From positions 14,758,001 to 14,822,000 of the forward strand of contig NC_088316.1 in NCBI RefSeq assembly GCF_910592395.1: a stretch of DNA of 64,000 bases. Direction: 5' to 3'. The translations under genes were made by a program, and so were the position numbers. The notes beneath the pieces were generated by a model. It saw nothing but the letters and a program-made list of their open reading frames with translations. It had not been told where the DNA came from and ran no database searches. Shown here one piece after another: positions 47,381-57,479 of this stretch (position 1 is the first letter of the stretch; each line of letters opens with the position of its first letter). The stretch is from Lineus longissimus (Eukaryota > Nemertea > Pilidiophora > Heteronemertea > Lineidae).

Positions 47381-49960
47381 CTTTAGAGAGTGAAGAATAC
47401 TCCTGAGTCACCCAGCTGAAGCAGTTCTGACGGAATCCGTCACCCATCACACGTCGTACAAAATCAACAGGCGCTAGACCCGCTTTGATGTCAACGTTCT
47501 TGTCATGTCAGTACAACATTCGTGTCCCCATATGGTCATGGAGAAGCAGCACGTAGACGGACTCCGTAGCCCATTGCTCTTCACGAAACACCAATAAAGA
47601 GATGATGGGGTTTTGTGTCGGAACCTTCCTTTGGTGTCACTGAACCGTAATCTGTGTCCCCAGTGACTCTCTTCATCATGTTCGCAACATTCATTCACTC
47701 TAGAAATAACTATCATCATCCGCTCGAGGTGCTAATCCCACACAGACATACTCGGGGAATATCCGACGAAGCCACAATGGTAATTGGCCAAATTTGGAAC
47801 AGACTTGTCTTGGAGGTTGGGGTCCATTGCACTATCTTTGTGTTACTTTCACGAGACGATTTCCTTTCGAATCTATAACTCAAAGTTTCCTGCTTTACTC
47901 AAGAAGTCAACGATTCTAGTGGACATTCTCCCTTAGCCGCTCTACTGAGGAGAAATGCAGTACAACTTGAGATATATACTTGTCAAGTAAGCGACGAGGA
48001 ATTGACAGTTTCTTTCTCATGCTCATTTGAAACCTCGTAAGAATAGTACTTTCCGACCTCAGTGATACATCCACCACTAATACTTTCAAGACTGGTACTA
48101 CTGCCAATTCAATAGGGGCACAGTGGCCCACTCCTCTCGCGTAGAGTCTTTTGATATTCATCCACCCTAGGGTAATCTTCGCTGTACCTTGCCAGAGAAG
48201 TAATCTTCAACCACACGTAGAAGAATATATTGGGGAATCGACGTGATGCTACCAATTGTAATTGGTCAATAGATCAGGGTGAAGGCCACCAGTCTTCTTC
48301 TATATGATACTGTTGTGCTATGCCAACAGCTGTCTCGTCTCCGATTACCATATACATGTACATGTACTATGTATGGCATGTGCATGTATCTTGCGATACC
48401 AGTCCCTCTGACTGCAAAACAGTAGACTTTTAAAGGAGTCTAAGTATTGAAGTTCTGTATAAGTCTTGAACAGTGAAATGGAAGCCGCCACTTACCTCCA
48501 AATTTAGCCACTTACTATTCCTGGCATTTCGATGAAATAGTCGATTTCCTGCGACCACGTCTGTCTCAGGATGAGCACCTTAAGGCATTGTCAGTTCACT
48601 CCAGGGCGATGAACGTGACCGAAATAGCTACTAGTGAGGCACAGTCAAATGCACATGGGTGCTAGTGTGTTATGAGTACAGTCCAGAATGTGACTGATTA
48701 ATATGAACTCTCTTGAAACGTGGAACTTTACCAAGACAGCTAGAAAGGCATTCTATTGGCACAAGTCATGGAGGGAAACAGTATAGATTCTTTCACTGAG
48801 TCACTGAGAACTGAGGTCTCTCTCGAAAGATGGAACGTGCCACGCTACTTCTGAGACATCTTTTCCGTTCGTGTTCACCTTGGTTAGTGGCCACAGTCCC
48901 GAAATTTCACTGGGTTCCCGCTCAGAAAGATGACCTATCAGAGCTTCCGAAGTAGGATATCAGTGTGCTGTTTGCGATGGTGTCCTTGATGGCGACTTCC
49001 TCTCCGCGGTCAACAGGAACTGTCATCTCATTAGCAACAAGTACATGTATCAGGATCACATTAGTTGTAAACAACGATGTAATCAGCATGACCTCCTGCG
49101 ATTATTACGTTCGTGGTTTTCAAAGTGCGGTGCCTTGGTGATCGAGTTAGCCAATGATTGATACACACCCCCGATTCCATAATAAGCTCACTGATCAAGT
49201 ACTTGGTAAATATCTGGACGTGATGTAGGTGGAGTGATCCAAGGCCAGCACTGAAGTGGTCAGTGCTTACTTATCGAGAACAGCAACATCAACGCCAAGG
49301 AGTCCGTGAATGGTGCATGGTTGTGTGTATTGGAGGGAGTTCATTCTACGAGAAAATTCAATTCAAATATCAATACCCTGTGCAGGCCTTTGGAGCAAAG
49401 TCATGTAACTCAAAGCTCCTCCTCTTACAGAACGACCGAGCTCCCGACATATTCATTACCACGCCAACAAGTGGTAAATGCGGCCAGTCCACCACGTTTG
49501 TTGTCCAATACAAAGAAGGCCTAAGAGTAAGATGATGCATAAGTCCAGGTTTGAGAGGTTTCTAATGAGACGCCGGATCTAGTTCATCATCTAGTAAGCA
49601 GTAGGTTGCAGAACTCCAACTCAACTTCTTATCGTAATTTGCAATAGTTACTGATGCCAACAAGTAGCATTTGCAAGAGACTATAGGCACAAATGTCACT
49701 TTCGTCGCATTAAACAAGGCAGCATTGAGGGCTCTTACCCTAATGCATCCACATATCAGGAAGTTTGTTGTCAAGACACATCGAGATCAGCAAGTACAAA
49801 ATATGGTTCATCAGTTGTAGACATGTTGGTGTTGGTCTCAAGAGAAGAATCAGCGCTCAGGTTACATCGAGGCTGACATACAATCCGGTAATCCCGATGG
49901 TGGAGCGAATTCTAAGACAGCACCGCGGGGACATGGGAAAGGGTCTTTTGCAGTGTTCAT
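47380..49960. pseudogene. Coding-like stretch, broken frames on both strands
   Basis: The G+C content is higher than in the flanks and many frames of 60-90 codons are open on both strands. On the minus strand the segments 47474-47719 and 47916-48161 look natural (for example RRLLDKYISQVVLHFSS), and 48496 to about 48560 ends at a very strong donor GGAG|GTAAGT (intron from 48495), preceded by an open segment NRLFHRNARNSKWLNLE. On the plus strand 49263-49526 is open, with DIFITTPTSGKCGQS, and meets an AGA|GTAAGA donor. Stops and strand changes prevent one gene model. It may be a worn retroelement or gene copy, but no polymerase or integrase motif is clear. Confidence 0.2.
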
Positions 49961-49976
49961 TACCGCATTCAGTTAA

Positions 49977-50264
49977 CAATGGCAACATGGGGTGAGGAGC
50001 GGATGTGAACTCGAACGTATTTACCTCGAGGTTCTGAGCATTGGTGGGTTTGTGCCACAGGCCTTTCATGATCAATTGGAGTACATTTTGATGATCTTGG
50101 AAAATATCATTACGCATGTTGATAAAGCAGTTTACGCTTCCATAAGACATGTTCGAGATGGTACTCAAGCAGTTTTGGTGCTCAAACAGCTCTTTTTAGA
50201 TCTTGACGATGTGCTCTGGTGCATCACTGACATGATTAAAACCGTATCAAATGCGGTTCAATAG
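49977..50264 (+). CDS. Unassigned helical ORF, possible exon
   Basis: Seen: open from after a TAA at 49974 to a TAG at 50262. From 50010 on the peptide reads ERIYLEVLSIGGFVPQAFHD and then a mostly hydrophobic, probably helical stretch (LEYILMILENII, AVLVLKQLFLDLDDVLWCI) with acidic residues spaced between. There is no ATG at the beginning, so it would need an upstream exon; a good acceptor was not found. The reverse strand has a competing frame of 103 codons (49857-50168). Residue mix and regular spacing are the only support. The family is unknown. Confidence 0.22.
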   Translation, partial: QWQHGVRSGCELERIYLEVLSIGGFVPQAFHDQLEYILMILENIITHVDKAVYASIRHVRDGTQAVLVLKQLFLDLDDVLWCITDMIKTVSNAVQ

Positions 50265-50407
50265 CACGAAAAACGTGCTTGTGACATGATGTACCATCAG
50301 AATACTAAGATATAGCTGAACGATCCAATCCAAACACGACGTACTGCGATGTACTATACGTGAAACACACTCAACTTCATCAAGGACCCTTGTCGCTTTG
50401 TCATCCA

Positions 50408-50446
50408 TTATGGCCGCCGGAAGGGTACAGGCAATCTTGCCACGTG
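50408..50446 (+). promoter_or_regulatory. YY1, ETS and E-box cluster
   Basis: ATGGCCGCC (YY1-like, 50410-50418) is joined to CCGGAAG (ETS, 50417-50423), with CACGTG at 50441-50446. The ATG opens 16 codons only. It is promoter-like, but small. Confidence 0.35.
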
Positions 50447-50777
50447 ACAGGAAACACTAGCACAAGCGTGAAAGCCTGCGCACTGATGGATGGGATTCTG
50501 TCGGAGAAGAAGTCTTGGAGGGTGATTTAAGTGTGTCTTGCTGACTTCATGCTAACGTGACACACGTTTGCTCACATCGCAGATCGGTTAGCTTACATCC
50601 TTTCATCAGCGAATGATTTGTGGTTCAGTACCAGCATTCATGAGAACATTACATATTCATTCTTTTCGCTCGGCAAATATCCAAGTCGCCATTTTTGTTT
50701 TATCGGCTTCGTTCCAGGAGGCTTACTTTCAGTGATTTCCAATGCTGGAGGCATGCAAAAACAACGCCTGTACCGTC

Positions 50778-50826
50778 ATTGGTAGAAAAGGGTCAATGCG
50801 CGTGCGCACAAAACTAAGATGGCGCC
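50778..50826 (+). promoter_or_regulatory. CCAAT, NRF1 and YY1 core promoter
   Basis: Reverse CCAAT (ATTGG) is at 50778-50782, an NRF1 palindrome-like TGCGCGTGCGCA at 50797-50808, and YY1 AAGATGGCGCC at 50816-50826, all in about 50 bases. In known animal promoters a YY1 site in this orientation sits just downstream of the start site on the sense strand, so plus-strand transcription is expected. The ATG within it opens only six codons, so the first exon may be non-coding. Confidence 0.5.
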
Positions 50827-50971
50827 CGTATGGAAATGATTAATAGATGGAGCGCTTTTCTTCGTTCGTGAGATAGTCTAATTATTTCATGATTGTGATG
50901 CATACCAATACCAAAAAAGGCATTCCCCTCCATGTACAGTAATGTTGTACATCGCAAAGAGCACATGCTGA

Positions 50972-50979
50972 TGACGTCA
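50972..50979. promoter_or_regulatory. CRE palindrome
   Basis: A perfect TGACGTCA (in ATGACGTCAT), about 150 bases downstream of the NRF1/YY1 cluster. Confidence 0.4.
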
Positions 50980-51069
50980 TACTGAGAAAATGATTGACGA
51001 TCCCCTTTCATACCATACACCAATACTGTATGTATACAGGTGCAGTCCACAAGCCAGCACAAACCGGAT

Positions 51070-52650
51070 TAAGCTTATCTAGTGTATCTACATAAATGAC
51101 CAGTTATGTGCACAGAATGATTGGGAACATAAACCAAGCGATCGATCCTTGGAGGGGTGATATTTCAAACCACCATGGCCCTGCTGACATAGTTGATTGT
51201 AATTATGGACATTATCTGATTATTTTGCGGTCGTCGCCATGTGGAGATGATGCATTAGTCTGCCAATACGTTTTGCGTTACAGATCACGTATAACGTACA
51301 TATGGAGGGAGTGACGTATAGTGATATATGTATTTATCGTATTATAGGAACCAGAAATATCAAATCCATCCGAGGACTTGAGATAAAGATGCCGAGATAA
51401 AGCAAGACCAAACATGATGAAGCGATTTAAACTTTGTCAGTTTAATTCGAACACGACGGTTATTTGTGGCTTATTAAACCATTCAGAGCAGCCTCGTCGG
51501 ATACGTGTTTACATTTCGAAGGATGATAAATTTGAAGAATTTTTCAATTTGTTTAATCGATCTATTCGAAGACAAATTAGATTGGCGAGCGGTTTTTATG
51601 GTCGTTTTTCAGTTTCTTTTCGCAAATTTGTCGAGTACTGACAGTTTCTCAATATTAGGACAAGTGATTAAAGCTAGTGATTTCATTTACAGAGTGTTAG
51701 TCTATCCGTCGAATTTTTGATTTTTGCACTTGTAGTTGTATTCGAAAAGGCAAAAATTGTCGGATTATCATAAAGTGAGAAAGATCAGATAGATACAAAG
51801 ATCGGCAAGGACCAAGAAATCTAGGATCACATTGATGAAGATGATGTGCCCTTTTGATTAGTGCTTAGTCAGCAGTTTCATTCGAGCACTGAATCTTAGG
51901 GTTCATTTCTGTGCCAAACTGTAAACCGTCATATTTTCGTGGATTTAACGAATAACCAAAACTGAAACTGCTCCACATTGAAACCCTTTTTTCCAGATTG
52001 CAATGCTTCAAAGTTTCTCTCTAAAGCTTTTGACGGGATAAGGGTATGTTCTATTTGATAATTTTAAAGTTATAAGTCCTTATACACGGATAATAGCCAC
52101 CGAATTAAGTTGGCATATTAAGAATTTCTTCTATCATCATCTAAATTGGTGGCTTTTTCCAAAACCCCTTGGGTAATATCAGATAAGCGCGAGTTCGAGT
52201 ACCAGATCCTGCATCAATTCCAATCCTTCCTTACAAGATTGCCTCGCAATCCTGAATACTAATTCTCCCATGTGTTATCAGTCTAGCAGTTTATCTAATT
52301 GCTACCAGCACCACCCGGTTACATCTAGTGTCCCACTTATCAAATAATGATGCAAATTTCCAGAAAATCCATTCGTCACGAAAAAACGATGTCGAATATT
52401 CTTCGATTTAACAAAATGCATTATATCCTAACCGCATTTGATTAATTTCATTTGTGAGATAGTGGTGCTGAATGATTCTTCCATATCACTGGCGGCCAGG
52501 CGTGATCGAAAATATGGTTAGATCTTGTTTTCTTGGGTTTAAGTTAGAGAAGTTGGCTATTGGTTAGAATTCTTCAACTAAACCACGTCTCGATAAAAAT
52601 ACTGGTCAACTTAGCAACTAAGGAGATCTGGACGTATTCAGTGCTCCGGA
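51070..52650. other. Non-coding stretch with nothing assigned
   Basis: Short frames only. Near 52190 GCGAGTTCGAGTACC resembles a B box, but no T-stem pairing supports it. Confidence 0.4.
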
Positions 52651-52669
52651 CGAACAGTCATATTTTGCC

Positions 52670-52823
52670 GTCTCCGCTAGCCAGTTACCCATTACTCCTG
52701 AGTGGATAGAAGGAAGTAGGATCAAGTGCCTAGCACAAGGACACAAAGACAGTGGTGACCCTTTTGAGAGTCAAACCCACGACAATGAGCCAGTTGCTCT
52801 GACAACTAAGCCACTGATCTCCC
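52670..52823 (-). mobile_element. tRNA-derived SINE
   Basis: On the minus strand the element starts near 52823 with a tRNA-like head: A box TGGCTTAGTTGTC (52813-52801) and B box GGGTTTGACTC (52778-52768), 35 bases apart, with four of five T-stem pairs possible. The body that follows reads CTTGTGCTAGGCACTTGATC and, after CTATCCACTCAGGAG, the words TAATGGGTAACTGG. This is the common invertebrate SINE body of the type caaggcactta followed by cacccaggtgtaaatgggtacctgg. The 3' end and target site duplication could not be placed. The copy is diverged and probably inactive. Confidence 0.75.
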
Positions 52824-52857
52824 AAAGCGTCTGTCCTCGAACTCCTCAGGGCGTACT

Positions 52858-52865
52858 GACGTCAT
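52858..52865. promoter_or_regulatory. CRE palindrome beside the SINE
   Basis: A perfect TGACGTCA about 35 bases from the 5' end of the SINE head. Confidence 0.35.
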
Positions 52866-52869
52866 TCCA

Positions 52870-54210
52870 TGGATATGGCTGAAATGTCAGCATTTAGACT
52901 GTCTGCATGCACACCTTTAACTGAATACCCGACGATATGGCTCAATCATTGCCAATATTGATAATTTAAACAAGAAGATTGAACATTATTGGCGATATGA
53001 CTGGTTGAATAAAGGAAATATGGCTCGTCGCGTTCAGATTGCCAGAAATAGATTTTTCAATTGGAGCGTTTAGAAAAGTTGAGGTCGATCAATTGGATGA
53101 AGTCCCCTCTCCTTTTCCATACACCTGAACCTTAATCGGAAAGACCTTTTGGCGATATATTCGAACGGTCGTAAAAAGCTGTTACAGCCCTGGACCTTTT
53201 CGCACCACTCCCTCATGCATTTGCTATACACGTACATGTATATCATACTTGTTCCACAGATCACAGCGACCCATATTCTTATAAAGAACAGTTAGGGTGA
53301 CTGGACCTGTTTTTGTTGCCGAAAATCGCGGGGTCCTACCGAGACTTCTTACCGCTATTACAAAGAGAGGACTGTTGTTTGGGCCACAATATGATATACA
53401 TAGTGCCTTCATTCTCAGAATTGTCATCAACTGTTGTAGTCAGAAAATCAAAAAATATTGTTGATGGATACTGCTTTGTTACAAAGACTCTTTATCCGAT
53501 ACCTACATCCTACGTAAGATCACCATTTCAAAGTTTCCGAAACAAAGCATGTAAAGAGACTCCCAAAAATGCCCGTAGTTATTTATCTCACAGTGCGGGA
53601 GGCCGGGTGCCAGTATCAGAGCTGTATTTTTACTTGCAGAGGAATTGTCCTTTGGTTCTACAATCATAAATCAGCTTTTTATGGGCAAAACAATAGATAA
53701 TATTTCCGTTGTCCCTTGCGAAACACAAATGATAGTGAGAGCTTTTTGCTTAGTGCTTATTTTTACTAACAATTTCTACTTTGTCAAACTCTATAGATAC
53801 TAAGATATAAGGATGACTTATAACGATGTCAGAATCAAAAATGATATTTCTAGACATCAGCCCCAAGGCATAGGAAATCGCAAAGTTCTCAAGGTAATTG
53901 TATACACAATCCCATACAAGACTAATTTTAACTCTAACCAAATAGTAAATAGCCCCCGGGTGGGAATTTTACAAAGCTTTCATCAAAATTGTGAAAGCTA
54001 CCTCTGAGGACTAGTTAACTGAATGTGTCTTTGGATGTGTTTAAATCGATCTGAATCTCTCGTTATATTTGTATTCTGCGGAGGGATATATTGTATGTTC
54101 GTGTGCATTTCCAAGACTTGGACTGGTTAGTGGTTAAGTTCGACGTAGCGATGCAGAGGTAAACGCCATATTGGAACTCTTGGAACTCTATTTGAGAGTT
54201 GCATGCTGTC
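52870..54210. other. Non-coding stretch with nothing assigned
   Basis: A plus-strand frame of 118 codons (53313-53669) has no domain or splice context that I can support. TACATGTA lies at 53233. Confidence 0.4.
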
Positions 54211-54224
54211 ACAGGAAGAGCATA

Positions 54225-54280
54225 CGTTTATCATAAACGTTCATCATACGTTCATCATACGTTCATCATACGTTCATCAG
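54225..54280. repeat. 11-bp minisatellite, about five copies
   Basis: CGTTCATCATA is repeated at 54238, 54249 and 54260, with changed copies at each end (CGTTTATCATA at 54225 and CGTTCATCAG at 54271). Confidence 0.85.
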
Positions 54281-54875
54281 ACATTGATCCCTCGGTGATC
54301 AGACACATAATCACACGTTTAATGAACTTGTGGAACTATTTGGAATTTCTTTATAGTTTGGTTTATTTGTTATTGAGGCTATGGTCTTCTAAACTTGAAC
54401 TTGATTGCATCTCACTTTAGTAATAGCTGCCCCTTTGTCAACCAATAACGATGTGGATTCTTCTGCTATCTTCAAATAAAGTGATGTCACACTGAAAACA
54501 GAGGCCGTTGTGTGGGCAGACTAACTGGTCAGTAAAACATTTGGAATATGCTATCAAATGTGATAATTGATGGACAGAAAATAAATGTGATGACTAATTA
54601 GATGAATATACAGTGTTGTCAAGTCATGTTCCCTATGTGTGAGCATCAAGAGGAACTAACAGAACAGGTCATGAGGATCTTTTGAAATAAGACACACAAA
54701 AATCGATTGCTAAAATTATAACGCCACTGTTATCGATAGAAAACGTTAAAGGTTATTAAATGTCTGTGTGAACCATCATCAAGTGTAAATATTGATACGT
54801 TTCTTTGTAAATGAAGACTTATGGAAATCAATGACGAATAACATGGGTGGTTCTGGCGGTTAAAAGAGATCAGCA

Positions 54876-54895
54876 TGACGTCATGCGCATGCGCA
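54876..54895. promoter_or_regulatory. Abutting CRE and NRF1 palindromes
   Basis: TGACGTCA at 54876-54883 is followed without a gap by TGCGCATGCGCA at 54884-54895, a perfect NRF1 palindrome. About seven CpG lie in some 35 bases in an otherwise A+T-rich area. Both sites are symmetric, so the direction is not set. No first exon with an ATG is convincing on either side. Confidence 0.5.
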
Positions 54896-54929
54896 AGTCG
54901 AGGCGAGATCGTTTGAAACTGAAGCACTG

Positions 54930-57300
54930 CTGTAAACAGTGATCATTTCTATATGATTATTGATATCAATATCACGAGTGTCAATATCTAATTGAACTTA
55001 ATAAAAATAACACAAACGCTTTATTAGTGAAAAGAAACGTCACAAATGCTATTTATATCCCCGTTTACCTGAGTTTGGCAGAGTATACTTTGATGACGTT
55101 CTTTACGGGAGTTTCTCACGCCAAATATAGGCATTGAAAGTTCAGAAAACACCTCAGTTAAGTCCATATTTAGCAATCAGATTGAAGAAAAAAACCTGTT
55201 TAGTTATAAATGTCATACATCATTGATTAAGTTATTGTTTTTGGATGCCTTTGTCCGTCTGAGTTCTTTTGTAAAACATTTACGGTTACAAATTTTTCGT
55301 AAGGGTTATAAATAGACTTACTGCTTCCCGAACACCAAAAATAGCAAATGCCCTGAAGATGTTGAGAGATTTAATAGACAATCCGTTTTGATGCGGCCAT
55401 TTTTGTCCTATTATTTATGTGTAAAAGTAAGAAGGCTAAAATCAAACGAATTATATAACAAATATCTTTTTGCACAGTGGGTTACCTTCATCAATAATTG
55501 GCCTACTTCTTGTGCTTTTGTCAGCAAGATACTTTAATATTTTGCTGACAAGAGCAAGATGTTTTTCGGATCAGTCGGTTACAAAAAAACAAAAACAAAA
55601 ACAAAAAAAACTCATACTCGACTTATCAAAAAAAATCAGCTTCATTCCAACAAGAGAGGGTTAATGGACTGAAATACAGAAGCGAAAATATAAGTTTTCC
55701 ATATTACGTCGAGTCAACTGACGTTGGCCTTTACCATAAATCATAACAGAGTCTACATAATTAAGGACTATCAACCTGTCATAATTATCAAATTATCTAT
55801 TTGTCCCCATCCTATTTTTTGTAGAAGTATGAATGATACTAATTAAGTGTTTAGAAAGCTCTTGCAGCTCATTTGCTCGTATAACGAAGGAAGACGTACC
55901 CAGTCTTTAGTCGATTTGGACAAAACCTAGCTCACAGGCACGATAAAGACCTTTGGAAAACCACGGTAACGGTTTATCGAAATATGTAAACGATAATCGA
56001 ACAAACGGCAATGACAATGAAATAAATTTTCCAGAAAGCTTTGGCGAGTTTTCAATTTATACGCTGTTGCTGGAATGAAGACTAATTCCGATCTATTATG
56101 AATCCCCAATGGGTGTTGATTCCTAATAGAGCAATTTTCATAAAGATAATAAGATGATAGTTTAAGTTTTTGGAAACTCATCAAAGTCAGTTCGTTCAAA
56201 CTTAAAGACTATGATGACGTATCAGATCGATGCTTTCTTTTAGGAAAAAACTACATAATTGACAGACCCATTAATGGTTTTCTTTTCAGATCACATCAAC
56301 CATGTTTGTCCAGATTGCTAGCCTTTTAAGATTGTCTTTAATAATGATTGTGCCTTTCCTCGTGCAGATCAATTCTGATATGACCTTGTATTTTATCTTC
56401 TGAAGTACCCCCTGCAGTGCACATCCAATTTCTCGAATCAACAGGGTGCCTTCCCCAGAAGCAAAGAACTTTGCTTCAAAGGATGAACACGAGAGATCCG
56501 TATAATTACTTCCGAATATCAGTAATAAGAATACGATTCTCAAACAAAATTCTAACAGCTTTATTATATTCTAAGACAAGTATGAGTGATGATTGTCAGA
56601 GCATCTCTTTGATATCTTCTTCGTTACTCATAATTGTTTTTTGTGACAAGGAATCCAGTTGGTTTAACACTTTAAGGTGGTTTTATAACAAAATGGGTTT
56701 CATAGTTACTTGGAAGCGAAGGTGGCCTTTCCAATGTGTCGTGGTATCATTGACAACTTTCACACGGCGCATATAATCCGCTTAAGAAGTGAACTACAGC
56801 ATAAAGTTTAGATACTTACCTACCAAAGAATATTACTTAATAGCTTGTCTACTATCAAAAGTTACTGAGGACAACATGACGTTGAGAAAACGTGTCCTAA
56901 AACTTCTAGGAGAACCACCAACTTATCAAACAGAATAGGAATGTACAGGCAAGCCATGTACATTACATGTGCAGGATAGTTTCTCTTCAATTCATTCACA
57001 TTTTCTCATAAATTTTAACCATAAATGAACTTTTCAGAAGTATTCCTCTCATTAAACTTGTTGTACTTCAATCATCTTCTGTCTAGCACAGTTCCTTCAG
57101 ACAACAGTTCATGTTTGTACCTTCCATTCTAATGATGGTTTGTAAATGGTTTGTTTTTAGGTTTACTTTGCTAGTAAATAGATGGTTAATTCTAAACATT
57201 TGTCTGCATGGGCATTAGAAAGATCAACAGAAACGTCTAGTCAGTAGCTAACTGTCTTTTGTTCATGTTTGTTTTACAATGATTCAACATCACCTTGTTC
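54930..57300. other. Non-coding A+T-rich stretch
   Basis: No supported gene. A plus-strand frame of 119 codons at 56417-56776 has no recognisable domain. Confidence 0.4.
55581..55611. repeat. A-rich microsatellite (CAAAAA type)
   Basis: A run of A blocks separated by single C residues, with a CAAAAA unit repeated three times and irregular ends. It might be the tail of an old retroposon, but no body is recognisable next to it. Confidence 0.8.
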
Positions 57301-57309
57301 TTTACTTTT

Positions 57310-57467
57310 CAACAGAGCAAGTTGTTTATACATTACCTTTTAACGAAGTCTGCTGTTTATCATGTACTTTTTATCAACAGAGCAAGACGTTTATTCATTG
57401 CTTTTGAATATGTCTCTTGTTTATTTAGTACTTTTAAACGGGATCTGTTTTGGTTTATTCATTACGT
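57310..57467. repeat. Degenerate 32-bp minisatellite, about five copies
   Basis: Units of 29-33 bases follow the pattern CAACAGAGCAAGNYGTTTAT then TCATTACTTTT. Copies start near 57310, 57343, 57374, 57406 and 57438. Copies 1 and 3 are most alike (CAACAGAGCAAG), and copies 2 and 4 share a GTCTSYTGTTTAT form, so a higher unit of about 64 bases was probably duplicated. The 110-codon frame across it is a result of the repeat. Confidence 0.75.
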
Positions 57468-57479
57468 GAAATGGCGTCT

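Noticed and set aside
49306-49524. Segment SLPRQQVVNAA resembling the RNase H start of BEL/Pao elements
   Set aside because: Only a few residues agree, the neighbouring catalytic motifs are not visible, and the other frame is equally open.
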